Shown in pieces: positions 1 through 8,000 of a stretch of 8,357 bases of DNA. The position numbers and the translations under genes are program-made. The DNA is taken from positions 1 to 8,357 of the forward strand of contig JAAVYX010000150.1 of the NCBI GenBank assembly GCA_022791355.1. The letters run 5' to 3'. The notes beneath the pieces were generated by a model. It was not told the origin of the DNA and ran no database searches. It worked only from the letters and a program-made list of their open reading frames with translations. The DNA is from Clostridiales bacterium (lineage in GTDB: Bacteria; Bacillota; Clostridia; Oscillospirales; Acutalibacteraceae). Numbering within the stretch: position 1 is the stretch's first letter; every line of letters starts with the position of its first letter.

Positions 1-85
1 TACTTTGTGTATTCCCAGCATTTTTGACGCAGTGGACCCCCTTATGTGTAGAATATGACGGCAATTCCGATTTTTCAAACTGCCC

Positions 86-2337
86 CTAAGCCTTGCGGGC
101 CAGGATTTTACAGATTTCCATCACGTCGCTGATGGTGAAAAGCTTGTCGCCGTTCAGATCGCCACGCTTCATTTCCTCCTCGGCGGGCGCCAAACCAATC
201 CGCTCCAACAGGTCCGGGTTCCAGGTACAGGCCAGCAGGGTGGCCACCGGTCAGGCGGTAGTCAGCGCAAAAGTATGGACGCCGGCAGGGCCGTCCAGCA
301 TCTGAGCGTCGGAAATCCCATACTGGGCCAAATTACCGAAGCCGCCGGTTGGCCAGCGTATAAAGGAGGGTTGGCCGCTGCAAAGCCGGGCCAGCTCCTC
401 CAGGCTGAGCCGGGCCAGAAAATCTCCCATTAACGCGGGGTCGTTGTAAACGTCCAGCAGCATCAGTCTGGTATCGGAACCGGCGGTCATACTGGCCATG
501 GCCGCTGCCGTTGCCGTTTTGGCCGCTGCTTTTTCAAAAGTAAGATAATCCAGATTGCCGCAGTCGCCGGGGGCGGTCAGCTTCAAAACGGCCTCCCCCG
601 CCGGCAGACGGACCGTAAAGGGGGTAAGGTCTATAAAATTATACCACTGGGCGTCCCCAGTCTGGGGCATATCCACCCGAACGCCGTCCTGCCGCTGGTC
701 GTTTATATATACCTGCAAAGCGTCCTGGATATCGCCCAGACCGTTGGCTGCGCGCAGGTAAACCCGGCAGTCGCCGGCCTCCTCCACATCCAGCTTGAAT
801 TCCACGCTGCCCCCCCCGACAGGCCGGCTATACAGCGGCCGCCCTCGCCGGTTTCAAATTTTTCCACCCGGACTGCCTTGCCGCCCCGGGTGTAGTCCTC
901 GGCCTCGATACGGCTGCTCGCCGCCGCCTTGACCGGATGGGTCAGGGCGTAGGGCAGGGGCTCATAAGAGCCGCCGGCCGTCATGCGCTCTTCCAGCCGG
1001 TAGGGAATCAGGGTCTCGGTCAGCCGCTCGGTCACCTCCAAAGCGGCCTGCCGGTGGGTGTGGCATACCCCCCCGCTCCTTCGCGTCCCGTACCGAATTG
1101 CCCAGGTAGAGCCCATAGTCCCCCGGCTCCAGCACATAGGCAGATTTTTCCCCGTTTTGCCCACGTCGTCGTAGCTGGCCATGTCGGCCAGATTATAGGA
1201 AAGAGTCAGGGTCTGGGACTCTCCCGGCTCCAGCAGACGGGTCTTCTGGAAGGCGGCCAGCTCCATGGCGGCCTTGTCTAAAAACACCTGCTTATCGTCC
1301 CGCTGGGGGGGCGGAAAAGCAGAGCCGCACCACCTCCTTGCCGGCCCTCTCCCCGGTGTTCTTGACCTCCGCCTGGGCGGTAAGCCTTCCGTCCGCTTCG
1401 CTCACCCTGGGGGCGGACAGGGTAAAATCGGTATAGGAAAGGCCGTAGCCGAAGGGATACAGTACCTTTTCCCCGCGCCGGGGACGGTCTCAAAATACCG
1501 GTAGCCTACAAAGATATCGTCGGTGTGGTTGATGTAATCGCTGTGGTCGGATTCACTGAAAGTGGCCGACGAGGGATAATCCTCGTAGCTTCCAGCAAAG
1601 GTATCGGTCGGCTTGCCCGACGGGTTTACGTCCCCAACCAGGATGTCCGCCGCCGCCAGACCGCCCTCTATACCCGCCTGCCAGGCCAGCATCACCGCGT
1701 CCACATCGTATTCCTGGAACCAGGAGGTATCGATGACCCCGCCGATGTTAAGCGCCGCTATGGTTTTCCGGAAGCCCGCGTCCTTGACCTTTTGGAGCAT
1801 ATCCCGCTCGTCCTCGCTTAAGAGGAAGTCCCCCTTGCCGCTGTTCCGGTCCCAGCCCTCGGCCGAATACCGGGTGATGGTCACCGCCGCCGTTTGGGCC
1901 CTGCGGGCGGCCTGCTTGACGTCGGCGGCCTCCAGGGGCATCTCCCCCTCCTCGTGCTCTTTTGTATACGCCGTGTAGGCCTCCGCCAGGGGCGCGTATA
2001 CGGTCAGCTTGCCTTCCGCCTCCTTCATCCGCATGCCATCCAAAAGGCTGTGCACATAGAGAGTGTCTACGTCTCCTGAGCCGCCGCCCCCCTTCTGAAA
2101 ACGGATTTGGCCGCAGCCGAAGATGGCCACCGTCTCCTGTTCGGGAATGGGCCGCGCGCCGTTGTTTTCCAGCAGCACCATGCCCTCTCCCGCCGCCTGA
2201 CGCGACAAGGAAATATGGGCCTCGTTCGTATAGATTTCTTCGGTCAATGCGGTTCCCTCCAAACCCTGTATCCCGCCCTGGGATAAAAGAATGGGCAGAC
2301 TAAGCAGACCTGCGATTCATTTTTTCATTTGCTTCAT
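86..2337 (-). pseudogene. Decayed secreted GH3 beta-glycosidase (C-domain first) with CBM6-like domain and half dockerin
   Basis: GH3 enzymes cleave terminal beta-linked sugars such as beta-glucosides. Stitching the reading frames together from ATG 2335-2337 gives, in order: a signal peptide (MKQMKK, then a TGA, then IAGLLSLPILLS); a GH3 C-domain (GMVLLENN, GGGGSGDVDTLY, GDVNPSGKPTDTFA, YPFGYGLSYTDF); an Fn3-like domain (LLEPGESQTLTLSYNLADM); a CBM6/35-like domain (RIEAEDY ... LPAGEAVLKL ... NLDYLTFE); the start of the GH3 N-domain (GGFGNLAQYGI, DGPAGVH, ACTWNPDLLERIG); and one dockerin-type loop ending at TAG 86-88. C-before-N order is known for Ruminococcus albus and Butyrivibrio GH3 enzymes. 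Damage: TGA at 2317-2319 and 251-253; frame changes near 1467-1474, 1305-1311, 1145-1153, 1068-1074 and 810-817; and loss of nearly the whole catalytic domain near 180-197, including the region that should carry the nucleophile Asp. No active enzyme is possible. A TTG at 2260-2262 opens the longest N-terminal piece but has no convincing ribosome site. Family assignment is very secure; pseudogene status is secure unless the assembly is faulty. Confidence 0.9.
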
Positions 2338-2347
2338 AACAGCGCTT

Positions 2348-2353
2348 CCTCCT
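2348..2353 (-). promoter_or_regulatory. Ribosome binding site of the GH3 pseudogene
   Basis: The minus strand reads AGGAGG, a perfect Shine-Dalgarno, ten bases before ATG 2335-2337. That ATG opens a short basic leader which would run in frame into a hydrophobic stretch and the GH3 domain, but for a TGA at codon 7. The site therefore fixes the ancestral start 25 codons upstream of the TTG at 2260-2262 that a gene finder might choose. Confidence 0.75.
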
Positions 2354-2550
2354 ATTGCATCACAGTATTCGACATTTTTTGCGGCCCGGCCTTTGCTCTT
2401 ATTGTAATCGCTTCTCCGCCTGATTGGGAGGGAAAAGGCTCGCCTATATTGGCCAAAATGTGACTTATTTGATCTCGGAAATGTAAAGACGTTCGGGAAC
2501 TTTATTTCCATATGCCATGAAAATACTGGATTATTCCGGGAAGGTTTTGG

Positions 2551-2578
2551 TTGATTTTCAGATTGTAGCCCTTATAAT
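2551..2578 (+). promoter_or_regulatory. Sigma-A-type promoter for the AraC-family gene
   Basis: TTGATT (2551-2556) and a perfect TATAAT (2573-2578) are separated by 16 bases. The expected transcription start near 2585 gives a leader of about 60 bases before the ATG at 2645. The -10 is consensus and the -35 matches four of six positions. Confidence 0.65.
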
Positions 2579-2628
2579 GAAAGCAACAGAGGCTATACAG
2601 GTAATGCTTTAGCCATCGAGAGAAAACC

Positions 2629-2634
2629 AGGAGG
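2629..2634 (+). promoter_or_regulatory. Ribosome binding site of the AraC-family gene
   Basis: A perfect AGGAGG lies ten bases before ATG 2645, the same spacing as in the divergent GH3 gene. It fixes the start at 2645, ahead of the internal methionines in the second frame. Confidence 0.75.
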
Positions 2635-2644
2635 CGGACGCTGT

Positions 2645-3710
2645 ATGCAGGCATATTTTGAAAGCCAGCGGGACACGGCTTCCCTCTTTCAAATAGAAAG
2701 AAAGGTAAACGACCGCTGTCCCGCCCATTTTCATTCCAACATCGAGCCGCTTTACGTGCTGGAGGGGGAAATCGAGGTCGCCGTCAACCAGCATCGGCAG
2801 CGTCTGCCGGCCGGCTCCCTGTCGGCGGCCAACAGCTTTGACGTGCACGCCTACCGCACCGAACGGTCCTCTCAAACCCTCTTTCTCATCATCCCGGCCG
2901 AGACGGCGGATTTCTACCACCGGCAGACCCAGAGCAAGCGTTTCGAGACCCCTTTTTTGGTATGGCGGTCCCCACAGCCGGGAGCTGGAAAGCGCTCTGG
3001 GCTTTTTGGAAAAGTACGACCGCACCCAAATATCTCCCGTTTCCCTTGGACATATCTACCTGGTGCTGGGGATTTTGCTGGAATGGCTGCGCCTGGTTCC
3101 CGACGAAATCGCCGGGACCGGTCATCTTATCCGCAGTATTCTGCTGTATTTGGACCAGCATTATCTGGAGCCGGTGACCATGGGGGAGCCGGCCGGGGTG
3201 TTCGGCTATAACCGTTCCTATTTGTCCAGGGTTTTTGGCGCCTATGTGCAGACCGGCTTTCATCCGTATGTAAACCGCCTGCGGGCGCGGCACGCCGCCC
3301 GCCTGATTCAGACCACCGAAGCCAGCATGGGGCAAATCGCCGAGGCCTCCGGCTTTGCCAGCGTCCGCAGCTTCAACCGGGCCTTTGCCGAGCTCTATCA
3401 GATCACCCCCATGGCCTACAGAAAACACCGGCAGGAGCCCACCGACCAGGGTCGGGAGATCGACCGTTTATTTCAGGTCTTCTCCTATCTTCCGCCGGAA
3501 AAGCACTCCCCGGCCGCCGCGCCCCTATCCGCCCGGGAACAAGAGCCTGCGGCCCAGGCTTCCGGCTTGGGCCTTGCCGGGCGGCGGCGCGTCGGGCGGT
3601 CAAGCCCTACCGGCGGTCAAGCCCTTGCGCCGGATTGTCCCGGGCGAACGTCCGCCGTATTTTTTCCCGGCCGGGCGGCGTTTGCGGCTGCGCACACGGG
3701 CTGTACCTAA
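2645..3710 (+). pseudogene. AraC-family transcriptional regulator, cupin plus HTH, frameshifted
   Basis: The first frame (from 2645) encodes an AraC-type cupin sensor. Metal- or sugar-pocket-like residues are visible as H28, H30 and E34 (PAHFHSNIEPLYVLEGEIEV), with H68 later. Around 2953-2970 the reading must drop to another frame to continue as GGPHSRELESALGFLEKYD. That frame then gives a standard two-helix-turn-helix DNA-binding domain at about 3120-3430 (GYNRSYLSRVF, IAEASGFASVRSFNRAF, TPMAYRKH). One missing T in the T6 run at 2953-2958 explains the break and restores FETPFFWYGG. The HTH would normally end the protein, but the frame runs about 90 more codons through proline-, alanine- and glycine-rich sequence to TAA 3708-3710, which is unusual. 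It probably controlled the divergent GH3 gene in response to a sugar (inference). Without frame correction the two domains are uncoupled. Confidence 0.8.
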
Positions 3711-3856
3711 GGATGGTTCGCCGCGGTCCGATTCAGGCCGCGCATTACGCAAGGGCCGCTGGACAAATATAGGGCGCTTTGCCGCCGGCCCATATCGCCC
3801 CTGTCCCGGCCCTTGATGGAGCGCGGCGGCAGGGGAGCAGCGCGAGGAGGTTTTTA
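3711..3856 (+). other. Gap between regulator and yaaA; no gene seen
   Basis: This GC-rich spacer holds no recognisable coding sequence. The only promoter-like string is TATAGG near 3768-3773, with a poor -35 (TTACGC, 3745-3750). I see no clear terminator after the regulator. yaaA may be read from an unseen promoter or by read-through. Confidence 0.35.
3845..3850 (+). promoter_or_regulatory. Ribosome binding site that sets the yaaA start
   Basis: AGGAGG sits six bases before ATG 3857. The reading frame is open from further upstream (an ATG at 3779), but the extra 26 residues (PPAHIAPVPALDGARR...) resemble nothing in the family, whereas MKLILSPAKRM at 3857 is the conserved YaaA N-terminus. Confidence 0.85.
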
Positions 3857-4621
3857 ATGAAGCTGATTCTATCCCCAGCCAAAAGGATGCGGCGGGAGAC
3901 GGATTTTCTGGAGGCCGGCAGTCTGCCCCTGTTTTTGGATAAAACAGAAATCCTGCGCCGGTATCTTGCCGGACTGTCCCTGCCCGAGCTGCGCCGCCTG
4001 CTGGACTGCAGCGACCCTATCGCCCGACGCAGCTTCCAGGCGTATCATTCCATGGATTTGCGCGAGGGCTTGACCCCCGCCCTGTTCGCTTTCGACGGGA
4101 TTCAGTATACCTACATGTCTCCCGGCGTATTCAGCTATCAGGAGCTGGAATATGTGCGGGAGCACCTGCGCATCCTTTCAGGCTTTTACGGGCTGCTGCG
4201 TCCCTTCGACGGGGTGGTCCCCTACCGGCTGGAGATGCAGGCTCGGCTGCAAACCGATTTCTGCCGGAATCTCTACGACTTTTGGGGGGACAGCATCTGT
4301 AAAGCCCTGGCCGCCGAGGACCGGGTGATCGTCAATCTGGCGTCGGCCGAATACAGCCGGACGGTGGAGCGGCGGCTTACGCCGGATATGACCTATATTA
4401 CCTGCCGGTTCGGCCGGCTGGAGGGCGGACGCTTTCGGGAAAAAGGGGTCCATGTCAAGATGGCGCGGGGGCAGATGGTACGGTTTTTGGCCGAGACCCG
4501 GGCGAAAACGCCCGCCGGGCTCAAGGCCTTCGACCGGATGGGCTACGCCTTTTCGGAAGATCTGTCCAGCGAGTCGACCTATGTTTTTCTACAGGACGAG
4601 CAGGCCGCCCCTTCCAAATAA
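3857..4621 (+). CDS. yaaA: Peroxide stress protein YaaA (DUF328/UPF0246)
   Basis: This 254-residue protein has the full length usual for the YaaA family. In Escherichia coli YaaA is cytoplasmic, is induced by OxyR and limits unincorporated iron and DNA damage during peroxide stress; its exact biochemistry is not settled. Conserved family blocks are visible: ILSPAKRM (4-11), AFDGIQYTYMSPG (78-90), LRILSGFYGLLRPFDGVVPYRLEM (104-127), VNLASAEYS (159-167), VHVKMARGQMVRF (198-210) and GYAFSEDLSSESTYVF (229-244). There is no signal peptide or membrane segment and no damage. It stands alone between a broken regulator and a long gap, so I infer no functional link to the glycosidases. Peroxide regulation cannot be confirmed here; I do not see a convincing PerR box. 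Confidence 0.95.
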   Translation: MKLILSPAKRMRRETDFLEAGSLPLFLDKTEILRRYLAGLSLPELRRLLDCSDPIARRSFQAYHSMDLREGLTPALFAFDGIQYTYMSPGVFSYQELEYVREHLRILSGFYGLLRPFDGVVPYRLEMQARLQTDFCRNLYDFWGDSICKALAAEDRVIVNLASAEYSRTVERRLTPDMTYITCRFGRLEGGRFREKGVHVKMARGQMVRFLAETRAKTPAGLKAFDRMGYAFSEDLSSESTYVFLQDEQAAPSK

Positions 4622-4661
4622 AATACGCGCGGGCGCGGAGGAAGGCCATACGCCGCGTATT
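4622..4661 (+). terminator. Possible hairpin at the end of yaaA
   Basis: AATACGCG starts on the base after the yaaA stop codon and pairs perfectly with CGCGTATT at 4654-4661 across a 24-base loop. No T-run follows, so a rho-independent terminator is doubtful; it may only protect the 3' end or be chance in GC-rich DNA. Confidence 0.25.
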
Positions 4662-4891
4662 AGAAGTCTTTGCCGGCGGGGCGTTTTTCAGGCCGCAGAC
4701 GCGCGCAAGAGGAAATCGGCGGCTGCCCCCTGAACGAACCCCTTGTCTGCATGATGGAAGCGAAAGAAGATCGTCCTTTGCATTGTTCTATCCGCTTTGC
4801 TTTATGGGGGCGGGTAAAGTCTTCTAAGGGGGATTACAAGCGTCTCGCGCAATAGGTCATGATCGCCCCCGCAAGGGGACAAGAAAGCCCG

Positions 4892-4920
4892 TTGCTTTGG
4901 GGCGCCGCGGCCTATACAAT
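4892..4920 (+). promoter_or_regulatory. Candidate promoter for the GH106-like gene
   Basis: TTGCTT (4892-4897) and TACAAT (4915-4920) are separated by 17 bases. The -10 is good and the -35 keeps only the TTG. It would give a leader of about 110 bases that contains the palindrome at 4982-5009. Confidence 0.35.
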
Positions 4921-4981
4921 AAAGGCGGCGGCGCACGGTTCCCGGCCGACGCCATACAGGCGCGCGGCCCCGTCTAAAGGA

Positions 4982-5009
4982 AATACCGACACGATCTTTG
5001 TACGGTATT
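4982..5009 (+). repeat. Imperfect 28-base palindrome upstream of the GH106-like gene
   Basis: AATACCG (4982-4988) is the exact reverse complement of CGGTATT (5003-5009). Inside them ACA (4989-4991) pairs with TGT (4999-5001), leaving A5002 bulged. Placed 30 bases before the start codon and downstream of the candidate promoter, it could be a repressor operator or an mRNA hairpin; the sequence alone does not decide. Confidence 0.45.
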
Positions 5010-5039
5010 CTCTAAAAGAAAAAGGTTGAGGTGATGCAG

Positions 5040-8000
5040 ATGCTTTATCCCAAGAATCAACAGGAAGATCTATCGGATATCCTGTTCCAAAACCCCACCA
5101 GCGAATACAGAGGGACTCCCTTCTGGTCCTGGAACTGCAAGCTGGACAAGGATTTGCTGGGCCGTCAGATCCAGGTGCTCAAAGGCATGGGCTTCGGCGG
5201 CTTTCACATGCACTCCCGCACCGGCATGGCCACCCCCTATCTCAGCGAGGAATTTATGGAGCTGGTCCGGTTCTGCACCAAGCGGGCCAAGGAGGAAAAA
5301 ATGCTGGCCTGGCTGTACGACGAGGACCGCTGGCCCTCCGGCTCGGCCGGGGGACTGGTGACCAAAAACCCGGCCTACCGGGAACGCTGTCTGCTTTTCA
5401 CCCCCCAGTCCCGGGACGACTGCCGTCTGCTGGCCAGCTACGACGTGACGCTGGACCGGCAGGGCTGCTTACAGAATTACCGGCGGCTTTGCGAGGGGCA
5501 GACGGGGGACAACGTCTGGCGGGCCTACATAAAAATAAGCGATCCCGACCCCTGGTACAACAACCAGACCTATGTGAACACCCTGGACAAGAAGGCCGTC
5601 GACGCCTTTATTGAGACCACCTACGAGGCCTACAAAAGGGCCGTGGGAGAGGACTTTGGCGGCGCGGTCCCCGCCATCTTCACCGACGAGCCCCAGTTCC
5701 GGCGAAAGTCCACCCTGGGCTTCGCCTTTGACAGACGGGAGGTCGCCCTGCCCTTTTCCGACGATCTGCCCGAAACCTACCGGGCCGCCTACGGGGCCGA
5801 CCTGCTGGACAGCCTGCCCGAGCTGATCTGGGACCTGCCGGAAGGCAAGCCCTCCCTGACCCGCTACCGTTACCACGACCACATCGCCCAGCGGTTCGCC
5901 GACGCCTTCGCCAACAACTGCGGCGGCTGGTGCCGGGAAAACGGCCTGATGCTCACCGGCCACATGATGGAGGAGCCCACTCTGGAGAGCCAGACGGCGG
6001 CCCTGGGGGACGCTATGCGGTCCTACGGCGGCTTCGGCCTGCCCGGCATCGACATGCTTTGCGACTGGCGGGAGTATAACACGGCCAAGCAGGCCCAGTC
6101 GGCCGTGCATCAATACGGCCGGGAGGGTATGCTCTCCGAGCTCTATGGGGTGACCAACTGGGATTTCGACTTCCGTGGCCACAAATTACAGGGGGACTGG
6201 CAGGCCGCCCTGGGGGTCACCGTCCGGGTGCCCCATTTGTCCTGGGTGTCCATGGAGGGAGAGGCCAAGCGGGATTATCCGGCCTCCATCAACTATCAGT
6301 CCCCCTGGCACAAGGAGTACGCCCTCATCGAGGACCACTTCGCCCGGGTGAACACGGCCATGACCCGGGGCAAGCCCCTGGTCCGTATCGGGGTGGTGCA
6401 TCCCATCGAAAGCTACTGGCTGCACTGGGGTCCCTCGGAGCAGACGGCCGGAATCCGGGAGCAGCTGGACCAAAACCACCGGGACCTGACCGACTGGCTG
6501 CTCTTCGGCCAACTGGATTTTGACTTTATCTGCGAATCCCTGCTGCCCTCCCAATGCCCGGCGGGGGGCGCGCCCTTACAGGTGGGGGAGATGGCCTACG
6601 ACACGGTTATTATCCCGGGCTGCCAGACCCTGCGTTCCTCTACCGCCCAGCGGCTGGCGGCCTTCGCGGCGGCCGGCGGCCGGCTGATCGTCATGGGGGA
6701 GGCCCCCTGTCTGCTGGACGCTGAGGAGGCGGGAGACCGGCTGGACTTTTTGGAGCGGGCCGAACGCATCCCCTTCCAGAAGTTCGCCCTTTTAAAAGCC
6801 CTTGAAGCCCAGCGGCAGCTGGATATCCGCAACGCATGGGGCCGGCGGACCGATCATCTCCTCACCCAGCTGCGGCAGGACGGGGAGGACCGCTGGCTCT
6901 TCATCGCCAACGGACGAAAGCCCCACAATCAGGATTTGATCCAGGCGGAGGCGTACGTCATCCGGCTGACCGGCCTCTGGACGCCCACCTTGTACGACAC
7001 CATGACCGGCGAGATTCTGCCCCTGACCGCTGAATTCGACGGGGCGGATACGGTGATCCGCCGCACCCTTTGCACCCAGGACAGTCTGCTGCTCCGTTTG
7101 CAGCCGGGCCGGCCGGCAGAATCCGGCCCGGCCGGCCCGGCTGGCGGGTCCTCCCAGCGGCCGGCTGTGGGCGAGGGACGCTTCGACGCCGTGCCCGTCG
7201 AGTTCAGCGAGCCCAACGTCCTGCTGCTGGACACGGCCGAATACGCCCTGGACGGCGGGGACTACCGGCCCGAGGAGGAAATCCTCCGGCTGGACAATAT
7301 CCTGCGTTCCGAGCTGGGTCTGCCGCCTCGGGGGCACGCCATCGCCCAGCCCTGGGTGGTTCCCCCGGAAGCGCCAACCCATAAGGTTTCCCTGCGCTTT
7401 ACCGTGGAGAGCGAAATTGACTGTCAAGCCCTTTCCCTGGCCCTGGAGCATCCAGAGGAGGCCCAAATCCGCTGGAACGGCCAGACCGTGGACCCCGCGG
7501 TAGCCGGCTGGTATGTGGACGAATCCATCAAAACCGTCGCCCTGCCCGGCCTGCGCAAGGGCGTTAACATTCTGGAGATCACCTGGCCCTTCGGCCGCTC
7601 CACCAATCTGGAATGGTGCTACCTACTGGGGGATTTCGGCGTACGGGTCAGCGGGTTTGTCAAAACCGTTATCCCGCCGGTGCGCGAGCTTACCTTTGGA
7701 GACGTGACCCGGCAGGGTCTGCCCTTCTACGGCGGCAACATCCTGTATAAGCTGCCGGTTTCCGGAGACGGGAGAGACCTTTCGGTGCAGGTTCCCTTCT
7801 ACCGGGGGGCGCTGGTGGGGGTCCTGCTGGACGGCCGGCGGGTGGGCTCCATTGTCTTCGACCCGTATACCGTCACCCTTCCCGGACTGACCGGCGACCA
7901 TGAAATCGGCCTGCTGCTCTTTGGCAACCGGGTCAATTCCTTCGGCCCGGTACACAACTGCGACCGCAGCTTCGGCTGGTACGGCCCCGACGCCTGGCGC

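Larger units (their letters stand above)
2338..2644. promoter_or_regulatory. Divergent intergenic region between GH3 pseudogene and araC-type regulator
   Basis: About 300 bases, visibly AT-richer than the flanking genes, separate two divergently oriented genes, the classic arrangement for a local AraC regulator and its target. A good sigma-A promoter faces the regulator (listed separately). Toward the GH3 gene I see only a TACAAT (minus strand, 2401-2406) without a matching -35, so that promoter may depend on an activator or be lost. An 8-bp palindrome, TTGGCCAA, at about 2449-2456 is a possible but weak operator. A minus-strand frame spanning 2317-2511 is read here as leader plus upstream noise, not as a gene. 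Confidence 0.5.
4622..5030 (+). other. 409-base stretch without a convincing gene; leader of the GH106-like gene
   Basis: Short open frames here (for example 4670-4855) lack a ribosome site and protein-like composition. The region holds four inverted repeats: AATACGCG/CGCGTATT (4622-4629 with 4654-4661) just after yaaA; CCCC-GCAA-GGGG (4867-4878), a stem with a GNRA-type loop; CGCCCC (4864-4869), which could instead pair with GGGGCG (4899-4904); and a 28-base imperfect palindrome at 4982-5009. A weak promoter lies at 4892-4920. The rest shows nothing I can name. Confidence 0.5.

Noticed and set aside
1..85. Terminator or gene downstream of the GH3 stop
   Set aside because: No stable hairpin with a T-run and no protein-like frame can be made out in these bases.
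251..2319. Genetic code with TGA read as tryptophan or selenocysteine
   Set aside because: The intact genes use TGG for Trp and contain no internal TGA, the GH3 gene has many other lesions, and no selenocysteine insertion context was seen; pseudogenisation is simpler.
2317..2511. Separate small minus-strand gene of 64 codons upstream of the GH3 pseudogene
   Set aside because: Only its last six codons (MKQMKK), preceded by AGGAGG, are meaningful; they are the broken GH3 signal peptide. The part upstream is promoter DNA.
2889..3428. Minus-strand open frame of 179 codons opposite the AraC gene
   Set aside because: Antisense of the HTH region, which has unmistakable AraC motifs on the plus strand; the antisense product is Gly/Gln-rich with no motif.
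3595..3625. CRISPR-like or iteron repeat
   Set aside because: Only two copies of a 14-base unit, three bases apart, within a low-complexity coding tail; no array and no replication or cas gene nearby.
4670..4855. Small plus-strand gene of 61 codons between yaaA and the GH106-like gene
   Set aside because: No ribosome binding site, no hydrophobic or domain-like pattern, and the length is expected by chance in GC-rich DNA.
5469..6182. Minus-strand open frame of 237 codons opposite the GH106-like gene
   Set aside because: It is the Gly/Val/Pro-rich antisense of a strongly coding GC-rich gene, with no family motifs and no ribosome site; the plus-strand frame carries clear conserved motifs.
6792..7466. 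Minus-strand open frame of 224 codons opposite the GH106-like gene
   Set aside because: Same reasons: antisense to an intact gene, low-complexity Gly/Gln/Pro composition and no recognisable domain.
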